A stretch of 64,000 bases of DNA, from the NCBI RefSeq assembly GCF_008831285.2, contig NC_045138.2:10862571-10926570 (forward strand), written 5' to 3'. The translations under genes and the position numbers were made by a program. Positions 24,566 to 35,800 of the stretch are shown here, one piece after another. The stretch is from Nymphaea colorata. Its lineage: Eukaryota > Streptophyta > Magnoliopsida > Nymphaeales > Nymphaeaceae. The stretch's first letter is position 1. Each line of letters starts with the position of its first letter. The notes below the pieces were generated by a model that worked only from the letters and a program-made list of their open reading frames with translations, did no database searches and was not told where the DNA came from.

Positions 24566-26201
24566 TGTTGGATTTGGGTTCAACTTCATTTGGGTTGATC
24601 AATTTCTCTTTCGTGCTCTTTGTTTTAGACAATCCAATGTGGGGTTTGACTGAAAGGTCTATACTTGTTCATATTTTATGCCATAAATTTAAACCCTTAT
24701 ATTAAGGCTGGGCATCAGGCCGGGCCGGGTTAGCCCGGCCCAATAAAAACGTCCATTTTTAAGCCTGATTACTTTATCGAGCCAGCCCGATACCCGGCCC
24801 GTTAATAATCGGGTCGGGCCAGGCCTATAGCTAATCGAGCCTTGGGCTTGATCTTATGCCCGAGGTCTGGCCCAATTATTAACGGGCCGGGCTTCTTTTG
24901 GACTGGCTTCTCTTACATGGTGATATTTCCTGTGAGCAACCTGAGCCCTGTTGCATTCGAAGTTCTAACCAGTTACATAGACACAAATGCAGATGTTGGA
25001 TACAATCCACCCACAAACTGCCTTATTAAATTAGGGAAACAACTAACATGCACAGAACAATTAGAATGTCATATTGATTCATTAAACATCTTGCGTGCAA
25101 AAAATTTGTTCAACAACCAAAAATGATGTTATGAAGGCAAATAAGATGGAAAATCATTCGCCATCACCATCCAAAAAACAAAACCCTGACTAATTCAATG
25201 CTCTAATTATTCGACTATTTCTAGCTTTCACACTCACCGACAACAGAGACAATCGTAAATATTCGAACAGTAAATATTCGAACATGAAAGCAGGTTTAGG
25301 AAATGAAGAAGCATAAGAAGGGAGAACTGGGAGAGAAATCTTTCCTCTCCCGCGGGACGAGAGACAGCCGATCGGCGACGGTGACGACCAAAGGAAACAG
25401 CTGAATAGCCGATGGGCGACGACCGACGGGAAGGACCAGAGGAAGTGGTCGATGGGCAATGGAGAGGACTGGAGGAGGCAGTCTCGCTGGTCTTGCTTGC
25501 AGAGCCGCAGAGGAGTGGAGGACTAGAGGAGAACGACAGACAACTAGAGAATGAAAGTATCATGTATGAAATGAAAACCCTGACCTAAGCTCATTTTTGT
25601 GGAAAAAAAATATATTTTTTAAAAATTATTGTCGGGCTTCTCAGGCCCCCGACAAACACAGTCGAGGGCCCGAGCCCAACCCATTAATTGTTGGGCCGGG
25701 CCGGGCCCGATAAAGTGAGCTCGTTTAGCAGTTTTTCAAGGCCTGGGCCCAGGCCCGAGTCGGGCCGAGTACCAGGTACCCGGCAGTGGCCCGGCTCGGT
25801 GCCCAGGCTTACCTTATATGTCTTTGTTCTTAAAAAGGGTGAGAGATTTTGTCATTGGACTGTTCATTTACATGTGGGTGTATAAGAAAGAGAGAGAGAA
25901 AACTTCTTCTACCATACAAGATCCATTGTATGCATTTTCACATAGTGGATTTTTTTGCAGTGGCCCCATGGTTTTTCCCTCTCATTTAAAAGAGGTTTTT
26001 CATATAAATCAGTGTGTTATTTTCTTTATTTGATCTACTTTTCAGTTTGTTATTGTTATTTTATTGTATTCTCATTGATTGAGCTCATAGATGATTAAGA
26101 TTTGCTTTCTTGAGGGGTTTACTGTAATGTGCATACCAAGTGTTTCTTAAGATGTCCACATAAAGAGGAAATCTTTTGCACCTTTGGTTTTCTCCTCAAC
26201 A
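24566..26201 (+). repeat. 3' LTR of copia B, split by a hAT element
   Basis: It begins at TGTTGGATTTGGG and ends at CTCCTCAACA. Without the inserted 1109-bp element and its extra 8-bp duplication, the LTR is about 519 bp, comparable with the 586-bp 5' LTR. Confidence 0.8.
24703..25811. mobile_element. non-autonomous hAT element with perfect 8-bp target duplication
   Basis: The ends are TAAGGCTGGGC and, in complement, TAAGCCTGGGC. CCTTATAT flanks both sides (24695-24702 and 25812-25819). The undisturbed homologous site exists in the copia B 5' LTR (CCCTTGTATGTC near 12222). Subterminal regions are dense in GGGCCGGGCC and GCCCGA words on both arms. The interior (24890-25590) carries no recognisable transposase. 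The 1109-bp length and internal deletion-type structure fit a hAT non-autonomous derivative. Confidence 0.88.
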
Positions 26202-26222
26202 AATTAAAGAGAAAGATATACG

Positions 26223-26266
<44 letters not shown>

Positions 26267-27347
26267 CAATGTGATGACCAACCTTTTTTGTTTATTCCTT
26301 TCAATTTTTTTATAAGTACTATTGATTTTGCTAAAAGATTATTTCAAATCATCTTAAACATTAATACGTATATTTTTAACTTCATTGAAAATTAATGGAT
26401 TGGTTATGACTTTGGGTCTCTTGGTAGCATGTCTCACATTTTTTTTTAAAATTAATCATTGTTCTCTCAAAAGGTTTGGTGTACTTTTGTTGGTTGTAAT
26501 ATAATTATTATTGTAAATATTCTAGGAGGTCAAGAAAGAATTATTTTATGATAATAAAATATTTCAATGTCAACTTGTGTGAGAGGTAGGAAAATTAAAT
26601 GTATAGTTATGAAAAAAATAAACTGAGCACATAATCAAGTTGAACTCATGCCTTAGGCCGATTAAGAGGCTCCCTCTAGTTTTTTTAGTTATTTTCTTCT
26701 TTTTTGTATCGAATGGATATGTACGAATGTTTTTCATTTACTTGACATACTCTGTAAGTTAGAATTACCAACTAAAATGGTGGTCATAGGTTAATTTTTC
26801 ACTTTCTCAAGAATGCCTTCGCAGATATTTTTTGCTTTTTATATTTGCCAAGATTACAAATCTACATTTAAAAACCTTGTACATGCATTTTAATATGCAC
26901 ATACTCTTACTTTGCCTTCTTTTCAGATAGCAATAAGTCTGTACATAATTTTATTTGCTTATTGTTTTGTTTTTAATTGGTTAGATACTCAAGTAACCAC
27001 ATGCAGTTTATCCTTGCCAAAGTTTAATAATCTTTCACATGGATAAGAAATAGTTGCATGTTTAAAGCATATAGGTCTAGGGCTAATTGACATGAATACC
27101 ACATAATTGCTGCCGCACTCGTGTCGACACACTGACGTGTGGGTACGGGCACAACAACACACTTGGATATGGTTTAAAAAAGCATATTATTTTTTGCATT
27201 TTTCATATTAATTTTAAAGTTTCGCATTTTTTCATACCAATTATATAAAATGCATTTTTCACTTGTTTCACATTTTCTTACTTGTTTTGTATTAAATTTG
27301 CATATTTTTTGTGAAATAGTGTACACACACATGCAAAATTTCTTATG
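26202..27347. other. spacer between copia B and copia C
   Basis: This is AT-rich DNA with (TA)n at 26222-26237 and (GA)n at 26239-26266. GTGCCGCACTCGTGTCGACAC-like words near 27108-27150 resemble the end of another dispersed repeat. No gene was seen. Confidence 0.5.
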
Positions 27348-27352
27348 AAGAA

Positions 27353-27795
27353 TGTAAATCTGACCCAAATTAGGCAAATACTTCAAGAATATCACTCTTG
27401 AATCTCCCACTAGCTCAACAAGGCAATACACAAGAGTCTTCTAACAAGAGGATAAAGAAAATATATTGATCTTCAGCCAAACAAGGCAAAAACTACAAGA
27501 TGTGGCTTAACAAGCTACGCATTAAAAGGGGACAACAGTCCCTTATTTATAATACAAGGAAAGAAGAGAGGAGGAGAGGAAATGGCTGTTGGGCCATTTC
27601 CAACGGCTAGAATTCTAGCCGTTGGAGAGAGGCCCAACAACTAGTTCCCCTCTTAAATAATAATAAAGGTGTAAAAAGAAATAGAAAATGCATAAAAGAA
27701 AAAGGAAAATTACAAGTATGACCTAGGTACCCTAAAATATACACATATCTATATATGTAAGACATATATTAGCACACTAATATATGTAATGTACA

Positions 27796-27839
<44 letters not shown>

Positions 27840-27867
27840 CACTAATATATGTAATGTACATGCATAT

Positions 27868-27900
<33 letters not shown>

Positions 27901-27918
27901 AATACATACATTCTAACA
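27353..27918 (-). repeat. 3' LTR of copia C
   Basis: This LTR contains the perfect 26-bp palindrome at 27600-27625 and two TA runs (27801-27834, 27870-27898) separated by a duplicated TTAACACTAATATATGTAATG-type segment. The TG..CA borders lie at 27918 and 27353 on the minus strand. Confidence 0.92.
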
Positions 27919-27931
27919 TCTCCCCTCAAAC

Positions 27932-30900
27932 TTACGGTGAGATAACCGAAAGTTTGCCAAGGAGAAATTGAAACCTCGCAGCAGCAAGAGCCTTGGTAAA
28001 GAAATCTCCTAGTTGATATTCAGAGGGAACATAGGAGAGATCTATGTTTTTCTGAAGGAACTCTTCACGAACATAATGACAGTCCATCTCTATATGCTTT
28101 GTTCTTTCATGAAATGTGTGATTGCTAGCAATATAGATTGCACTTTTGTTGTCGCAGCAAAGCTTGACAGGATTCATGATATGAATTCTCATGTCCTTCA
28201 ATAAGCTTTTGAGCCACACTATCTCCATTGTTGTAGTTGCCATCGCACGATACTCAGCTTCTGTTGATGATAGTGACACCTTATGTTGTTTCTTGCATCG
28301 TCAGGAAATTAAGGAATCACCTAAAAACACACAAAAACCAGTAGTGGAGTGCCTATTATTGGGATCTACACCCCAATCAGCATCTGTATAAGCAACTAAC
28401 TCCAATGTAGAAGAGGAAGACAGAAATAATCCTTTGTTGATAGTGTTTTTCACATAACGAACAATCCGCATTGCCGCTCCCATGTGCTCTGAGGTGGGTC
28501 TTTGTTGAAATTGGCTTATCACATGTACGGCATGAGAAATGTCAGGTCTGGTGATAGAGAGATAAGAGAGAGCGCCAACTATTTGCCGAAAAGGAGTGGG
28601 ATTCTCCAATATCTCTCCATCATCAATTTTCATTTTTACTCCCAATGTTTCTGGAGTATCCACAACTTTGTCATCTGAGATACCTGTTCTGTCAACTAAT
28701 TCACTGGCAAACTTCATTTGAGAAAGAAGGTAACCCTGTTTGCTATAAGCAACTTCAATTCCAAGAAAATAAGTTAGTCTTCCCAAATCAGTCATTTGAA
28801 AGCATTTGTTAAGAATATGTTTTACCTCTATAATCCATTCATCATCACTCCCAGTAATAACCATATCATCAACATACAATAATAAAACAATTACACTTAT
28901 GGAGGTGGTTTTTACAAACATGGCAGTGTCAGAATAGCAAGATTGAAAACCTTGATTAAACATGACACTACTAAACTTATCAAACCAGGCCTTGGGAGCT
29001 TGTTTTAAACCATAAAGGGCTTTCTTAAGACGTAAAACTTTGTTTTGAGGTAGATCAAAACCAAGGGGAGCACTCATGAAAACTTCTTCCTGCAGGTGAC
29101 CATTTAAGAAAGCATTTTTAACATCCATTTGAAAAATAGTCTAATGTTTAACAGAAGCAATGGCAATAAGAGTTCTAACAGAAGTCATGCGAGCAACAGG
29201 AGCAAAGGTTTCTTCATAATCAATCCTATATTCTTGAGCATATCCCTTGGCAACAAGTCTGGCCTTGTATCTTTCTAAGGTTCCATCACTTCTAGTTTTG
29301 ATTTTATAGATCCATCTACATCAAATAGTCTTTTTCCCTGTTGGTAAAGGCACAATATCCCAAGTCTCATTGCTTTCAAGAGCTTTAAGTTCAAGATTCA
29401 TGGCTTCAATCCAATTGGGATCTTCCTTAGCTTCAAGGTAAGAAGATGACTCATAAAAAGAATGATGTGCCATAAGACAAGCTCGAAATTTTGGAAAAAA
29501 AGACTCATAAGAGATAAATCTTTGAGGAGGTCTAGTGTGCCTTTGGGATCTCCTAGGGAGAGATTGATTAGTTCCTTGATTTTGGGGATCTCTTCTTCTA
29601 TAAACTAAGATCTCTTTTGGAAGAATCAAATGAGTAGAATTGTCATTGTTGACTTCTTCAATTGGCACTTCTACAACTTTATCGGGTTCATTATCATCAA
29701 TATCATCATCATCATCAATATCATTAGTCCAAAGAAAAGTTCTAGTTTCTAGTTTCTTGGGTTCATCTTTAAAACCATCTTCATTTTCTAGAAAGATCAC
29801 ATTTCTAGAAACATAAACTTTATCTCTTTCAATATCATAACATCTATAACCCTCTTGAGTTTCAGAATACCCAATAAAAACACAAGAAATGGCTTTGGAA
29901 GAAAGTTTATCATCTTTGTCACTTAACACAAAACATTTGCAATCAAAGTCTTTAAGTCTATTGTAATTAGGTTTAACATGATGAAGTTTTTCAAAAGGAG
30001 AAATATGTTTCAAAAGTTTGGTATATTAATTAAATAGGTTGAAGTCAAAACAGCCTCAGCCCAAAAATTTTTGAGAACATTTTTAGATAAAAGAAGGGCT
30101 CTAGTAGTTTCAATAATGTGCCTATGTTTACGCTCGACCACTCCGTTTTGTTGTGGAGTGTTAGGACAAGATCTTTGATGAACAATGCCTTTTTCTTTCA
30201 GAAATTTTTGAAATTCATTTGACATAAATTCTCCTCCCGAATCACTTCTAAAGACTTTGATGTTTGAGCCAAATTGGGTATAGATCATGTTGTAGAAATT
30301 CTTAAAGTTTATGAAAACCTCCGATTTGTGTTTGAGAAAGTAAACCCAAGTATGCCGAGAATAATCATCAATAAAAATCACATAGTACAATAATACTCCT
30401 TTCGACATAATAGGAGCGGGCCCCCACACATCCGAATGCACTAAATCAAAAGATTTTTGGGCAATAAAGTTTCTATTATCAAAAGGTAAGACTTTCATTT
30501 TAGCCTTGATACAATCATTACAACAAAAGTTCTTTTGACAAAAATTCTCCATGAAAGGAAGATGAGACATTTTTTCTATATTGGTATGTCCAAGTCTTTG
30601 ATGCCAAGTTTGAATGTCACATTCTTTAGAGATATTGCAAGATGGTCTTGAAAGGTCCAAAAAATCTATGTAGTAGAGATCTTTTGTTTTAAAACATTCC
30701 CCAATCGTCTTTTTGGATACTCGGTCTTGTATCAAACATTTGGATTGTGAGAAGATTATATCAAAACCAAGGTCGGTTATTTGAGAAACGGACAATAAAT
30801 TTAAGCTTAATTTAGGAATGTGTCTTACTTGAGGTACTTTTAAAGTTTTCGATCCAAAATCTAGGTCAAGATTTCCAATAAAATCAATTTCAAGAGAAGT

Positions 30901-32022
30901 ACCATTCGCCGTTTTCACAAAAGAATAAGAATCATTTTTAGTGCATTCGGTGAGAAGGGATCCACAAGGCGTCATATGAAAAGATGCACCCGAATCAATA
31001 ATCCAAGAATACTTACTTGAAGAAGTAGATGCCACGGTAGCTCCCAAAGTTGAAGGTGTGCCTCCTCCCTTTAGAAACGGTTGAAGAGCACTTATGAGTT
31101 GATCAAGTTGGAATGAACTTGCTTCTTTTCTTTCTTCTTGGATTAGAGCCGCAACATTGCTTCTTTTGTCAAAAGTTCTAAGTTTTGGACATCTTGGCTT
31201 GGTATGTCATTGTTCTTGACAATGATAGCAAATAACTTTTCTTCTTGCTCCTTCATTTGTACGATTGAAGAGAGGAGGTCTATAAGGTCTCAAATGGGCC
31301 CCCGGCCTAGATGTGGCAAACACATTGTTGACTTTCTCTTTATCAAGACAAAGACGATTTTCCTCCATTTGAAGCTCCGCAATAGTCTCATTCATAGATG
31401 GTGTTTTAGAACGATGAAGTAAAGCGATTTTGACACCATCAAATTCCGGTCTAAGACCTATGATAAACTTGTAAAACTTGTCACGTTGTATTTGCTTTTC
31501 TCTAAGAATAAGATCTTGTGTCCAATGTGGTTCAAAAATACTCAATTCATCATACAATTGATCCATTCCAACCACATAATCTTTAATTGGTCTATCTCCT
31601 TGTTGAAGATTGTGAATTTTGAGTTGAACATGATGCATATAAGCAACATCTCTCATGGTATGAGTTTTCTTTAGATATTCTCAAGCTTTTAGGGCAAAAT
31701 TTAATTTAGAGATTTGCCCGCTAGTAACATTGTCAACACAAGTCAAGATCCAAGTAATGATTTTGTGATGACCAACACTCCATTCTTCTCATTTCTTGTT
31801 GTATTCAGCCATTACCTTTTCTTTTTCAGTTGCATCCAATTCCATAGCCCTTCCATCAACAATTTTCGTAAGGACTAGTTGTGGTTCAAGTTTTGTCCCA
31901 TCAACTAGTTCCCAAAGGCTTTTACTACGAATAAAGTGTTCTATAGTTCTAGCCCATTGTATGTAATTCGTTGATGAGAGTTTGGGAAATGGAAGAGAAG
32001 AGACTGTCATCCATGGGCACAA
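27932..32022 (-). pseudogene. copia C gag-pol, inactivated
   Basis: Reading on the minus strand, gag starts at 32022 and is cut at TGA 31683-31681. It continues to the zinc knuckle, where TGA lies at 31209-31207. Protease and integrase occupy 31047-30010, with the catalytic DSGASFHM intact. A small deletion near 30030 shifts the frame. A mid-region spans 30013-29321, with a stop at 29323-29321 and TAG at 29143-29141. Reverse transcriptase with YVDDMVITGSDD (29128-28301) ends at a TGA that replaces a Trp codon. RNase H follows (28279-27932). It cannot be expressed as one polyprotein, but it is less decayed than copia B. Confidence 0.9.
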
Positions 32023-32342
32023 TCAACAAGGTATATCCACTTACAAGTTATGAAGAAGATGGCAGCCACGTGAAAAGAAGTCCACGACAAGGATAAAAAC
32101 TTCGCAACAATAGAAACCAGTCGCCCTTCCAACAGCCACGAGCTCACCACCAAGGGAACTAAATTCCGTCAAGAAATCACCAAAAAGAAGCCAGCAAAAA
32201 CACTCTTCTTCTTGTGAAAAATAGCAGCAAGCAATATCTCGAACACTTGGAGTGCTTCACAGCTCCAACGTAGGAGTAAAAACTGAACCTTCAATCTTGA
32301 ACGGCAGCAAGACAAAGAGCCAAAGACGTGGCTCTGATACCA

Positions 32343-32794
32343 TGTAAATCAGGCCCAAATTAGGCAAATACTTCAAGAATATCACTCTTGAATCTCCCAC
32401 TAGCTCAACAAGGCAATACACAAGAGTCCTCTAACAAGAGGATAAAGAAAATATATTGATCTTCAGCCAAACAAAGCAAAAACTACAAGATGTGGCTTAA
32501 CAAGCCATGCATTAAAAGGGGACAACTGTCCCTTATTTATAATACAAGGGAAGAAGAGAGGAGGAGAGGAAATGGCTGTTGGGCCATTTCCAACTGCTAG
32601 AATTCTAGCCGTTGGAGAGAGGCCCAACAGCTATTTCCTCTCTTAACTAATAATAAAGGTGTAAAAAGGAAATAGAAAAATACATAAAAGAAAATGAAAA
32701 ATTACAAGTATGACCTAGGTACCCTAAAATATACACATATCTATCTATGTAAGACATATATTAGCACACTAATATATGTAATATACATGCACAT

Positions 32795-32863
<69 letters not shown>

Positions 32864-32881
32864 AATACATACATTCTAACA
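32343..32881 (-). repeat. 5' LTR of copia C
   Basis: It is highly similar to 27353-27918. The (TA)n tract is at 32799-32862 and the palindrome at 32590-32615, with one mismatch. The presence of TG..CA borders, primer site and flanking AAGAA fixes the boundary. Confidence 0.92.
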
Positions 32882-32886
32882 AAGAA

Positions 32887-35800
32887 ACCATGCATTCTTG
32901 ATGGAAAAGGATATAATCCCCTTTGTTCCAATGAATTAAGGAAGAGATCCATCCTGTTAGTACAAGGATTGATAGTTCTGAGCACCATAACTAGAGGTAG
33001 TCAAAACTTCCAAAACAACAATGCTTAATGCTTGGATGTTCTAAATGTTAGACTTCAACCCTAGAGAACAACATATAATGTATGCATAGATGGACCTAAC
33101 ATTTGAACTAGAAATTGGATTTGAAAAACTAGAGCAACAGTCAAGGCATCAACATGTCGAGGAAGACTAGAATGTCCTGGCTATCATTGGGTCATGACAT
33201 GCAACCTAGAACTACATTATGTATGCATTTTTTTGAAAATGAAATTGAACATCATATTTAGAACATAAAAAATGAGATTGATTTTGAAAAGGAGTTTCAA
33301 ATCAAGGTTTGAGAGATGATTTGGAACATAGTTTAAAACACCATGAAGAAAGTTGAATGAGGCGTTGGGTTCCATGTGGAAATATGACTGGTTTTATTGT
33401 TAACATGCAAGGACTATCATCTCATAGTATGTTACGAACCAGCCATAGCTCCTATGTGAATCCCAAACATTGGAATATATTTTGGACATGGAATAAAACT
33501 TGGATTATGGTGTGAAAGCCAAGTATGAAAAGAGATTTAGAAGATAGAATTTACAGAATGATTCTGGAATAGCACTTGAAATGATGTTTGGAAACTAGAT
33601 TGAAAATGTGTTTGGAAAAGGATTGAACAATTAAGATGCTAGTTGTAAAGAGTATTCTAAAAGATACCGAGGTGTTTGATGTTGTATGTATAGGAAGACT
33701 CATCTAAGTATGCAAATAGTGTCGAGCCAACATTGGTTTATAAGAGGATAATGTCCATGTGTAGTGGCATTCATATTGACCAACACATGAAAAGATGAAA
33801 AAATTAAAGTGTGCACATGCATGATAAACCATTTTTGTATTATTATAATATGGAAAACAAACTATATACAATGCATTCTAATCTAAAATATATCGCAACA
33901 AGGAAATCAAAATCACGATGGTTAGGCATGTGTGCATCTCAGGATCAATTAACAATGTAGGAACATCATTCGGAGGTCACCATATCTCACATACAGAGAA
34001 TTCATAATGACTTGCTATGAAACTACGTAAAATGTGTAGATAAAGAATGCTAAGGGACAAAACATAACACAATATGAATGAGATGAGACATGACACAGTA
34101 AAATCATGATTTTCATGGTTGACATAACACATTCTACTTATATGTTACATTCCAGAACATCTCTAGAACATGCAAACTTGAGGTTTTGAAAATGATTGAA
34201 AAGACACATGTAAAAAGCTTAGATTTTCATGAAAATTGAAATCAATTTTCCTTTGGCATGTAAAAACAATGTCCAAATGTTAGATTGGGGTTAGACAATC
34301 TATATTAGAAGCTAAGGTATGACCCAACCCACTGAAATTTGAACATTTTAAAAGGTAGAACCTCTAATATATAATTTGGCACCTAAGTTAGATGCTTAAG
34401 ATTCTAATCTCATAGCCGATAGATCATAATTGCTGAAGTAAATGTAGTGAACAGCTAAAGGAAAGAGTATTACGAGATCCACAACTAATTATGAAGGCAA
34501 GTCCCTACTGTACGAGCTTCTGTCTCAAAACACTACAGGTTTTCATACTTTAAGCAGCACTTATTTTTCCTAACTTTGAGGAGTACGTCTTTTTGTCTAT
34601 GTTGAAGCCACTAGGACAACCCACGAGAAGCTTGGTTGGAGTATTGAAAGTCGAAAGCAAGAATTCCAGATGTAAACGACCTTAACTCTGCACCATCTTA
34701 TGTCTGTCACAATGACATCAGTAATAGAGCAAAGAAAGGCATGTTGCTGCAACAACTATATCCATAACAATAAAGTGCATGCAGAATATATTATCAGGAA
34801 CTAAATTAGGTGATGTGAACCATTTTTCTTGGAAAGGAAGAAAGTGAGGTAGAGAAACTAGAAAAGTTCTTACCTAGTTCTTATGAATAACTAGTGAACT
34901 GGATACACCTCACATAAAATTTCTCCTCGAAACGTGGTCAAATCAATCTAAAAATATGAAGATGTCAACTATAGAATTCAATCGTTCAAACTTCTTCTTA
35001 TATGTGTTTTAGATAAGCATATTGAAGCTTGATGTTGTGAGAGATAGAAGGGGAAACAAATCATGTGCAAACTGACAATATAAATGCTAGATGGAGCTAC
35101 GATACCAATGAATCCATCACTAAGTCCTCCATTATTCAAGATGATGCTAGTTATACTCTTGCCAAATAGCCTCCTATCATTTTCATGTAGGTAAAATTTT
35201 TTCATATAGCACATAGAACCTGTCATGTATTTCACAAAGTAAACAAGAAATTTAGGGCTAGAAAACATGGACTCATCAAACAACACAATGACAAAGATGA
35301 ATCTCATAGTAGACTCTAATTTAATTAAATATAGTGTAATCAACATCTAGATATAAATTTGCACTTACAACTACATTGCAACAGTTTCTGCTCCACTATT
35401 TTAGCCTTTTGTGCTCTAGCTTTTGTATATTTCCTTTATAGCTCAGAAAAGACACATTCAACTACTATAAGAAGTACAAGCAATTGTTGCACATAGGATC
35501 TCCTAGAAGGATAAAGTTAAGCACAACTATTTTATAATGCTAATACTAATGTATTTACCGATCGTTTTAAGTGTTTGAAAACACATACTAGTTAAGGCCA
35601 TCCAATATGAGTATTGTCCTTGATATAAATGTGATCTTGGATAAAGAAGTTAGGGACTTGCCCAGGTTTTGGAATGACATTTTCTTGTGATTTTAACATT
35701 ATTTAAGATAGAAAAGCATAATTGGAAAAACATCTAGAAAAAGAAAACTTTGAAAGTAGGCCGATTTCCTATCCTAGACCAAGTAGTTGTGAACTTTCAC

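Larger units (their letters stand above)
12091..26201 (+). mobile_element. copia B: old Ty1/copia element, outermost layer of a nest
   Basis: The 5' LTR is 12091-12676, and a 3' LTR beginning at 24566 ends at 26201. The flanking 5-bp sequences AATCA (12086-12090) and AATTA (26202-26206) match at 4 of 5 bases, as expected for an old target duplication. A decayed primer-binding site (TAGTATCAAAGC, compare TGGTATCAGAGC) follows the 5' LTR. The internal gag-protease-integrase-RT region runs from about 12709 to 15884 and RNase H resumes at 24009. The element is interrupted by the TIR transposon at 15888-24005 and by the hAT element at 24703-25811. Stops and frameshifts throughout make it a fossil. 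Confidence 0.85.
27353..32881 (-). mobile_element. copia C: Ty1/copia element, sibling of copia A
   Basis: In minus orientation the 5' LTR is 32881-32343 and the 3' LTR is 27918-27353. AAGAA flanks both sides perfectly (27348-27352 and 32882-32886). The primer-binding site (complement of GCTCTGATACCA, 32331-32342) matches initiator tRNA-Met. LTRs and interior are close to copia A throughout. Coding regions are intact for long stretches but interrupted by nonsense mutations and a small deletion. Confidence 0.95.

Noticed and set aside
34978-35346. 122-codon minus-strand frame
   Set aside because: It lacks motifs, splice partners or codon evidence. Kept only as a note in the gene-free region.
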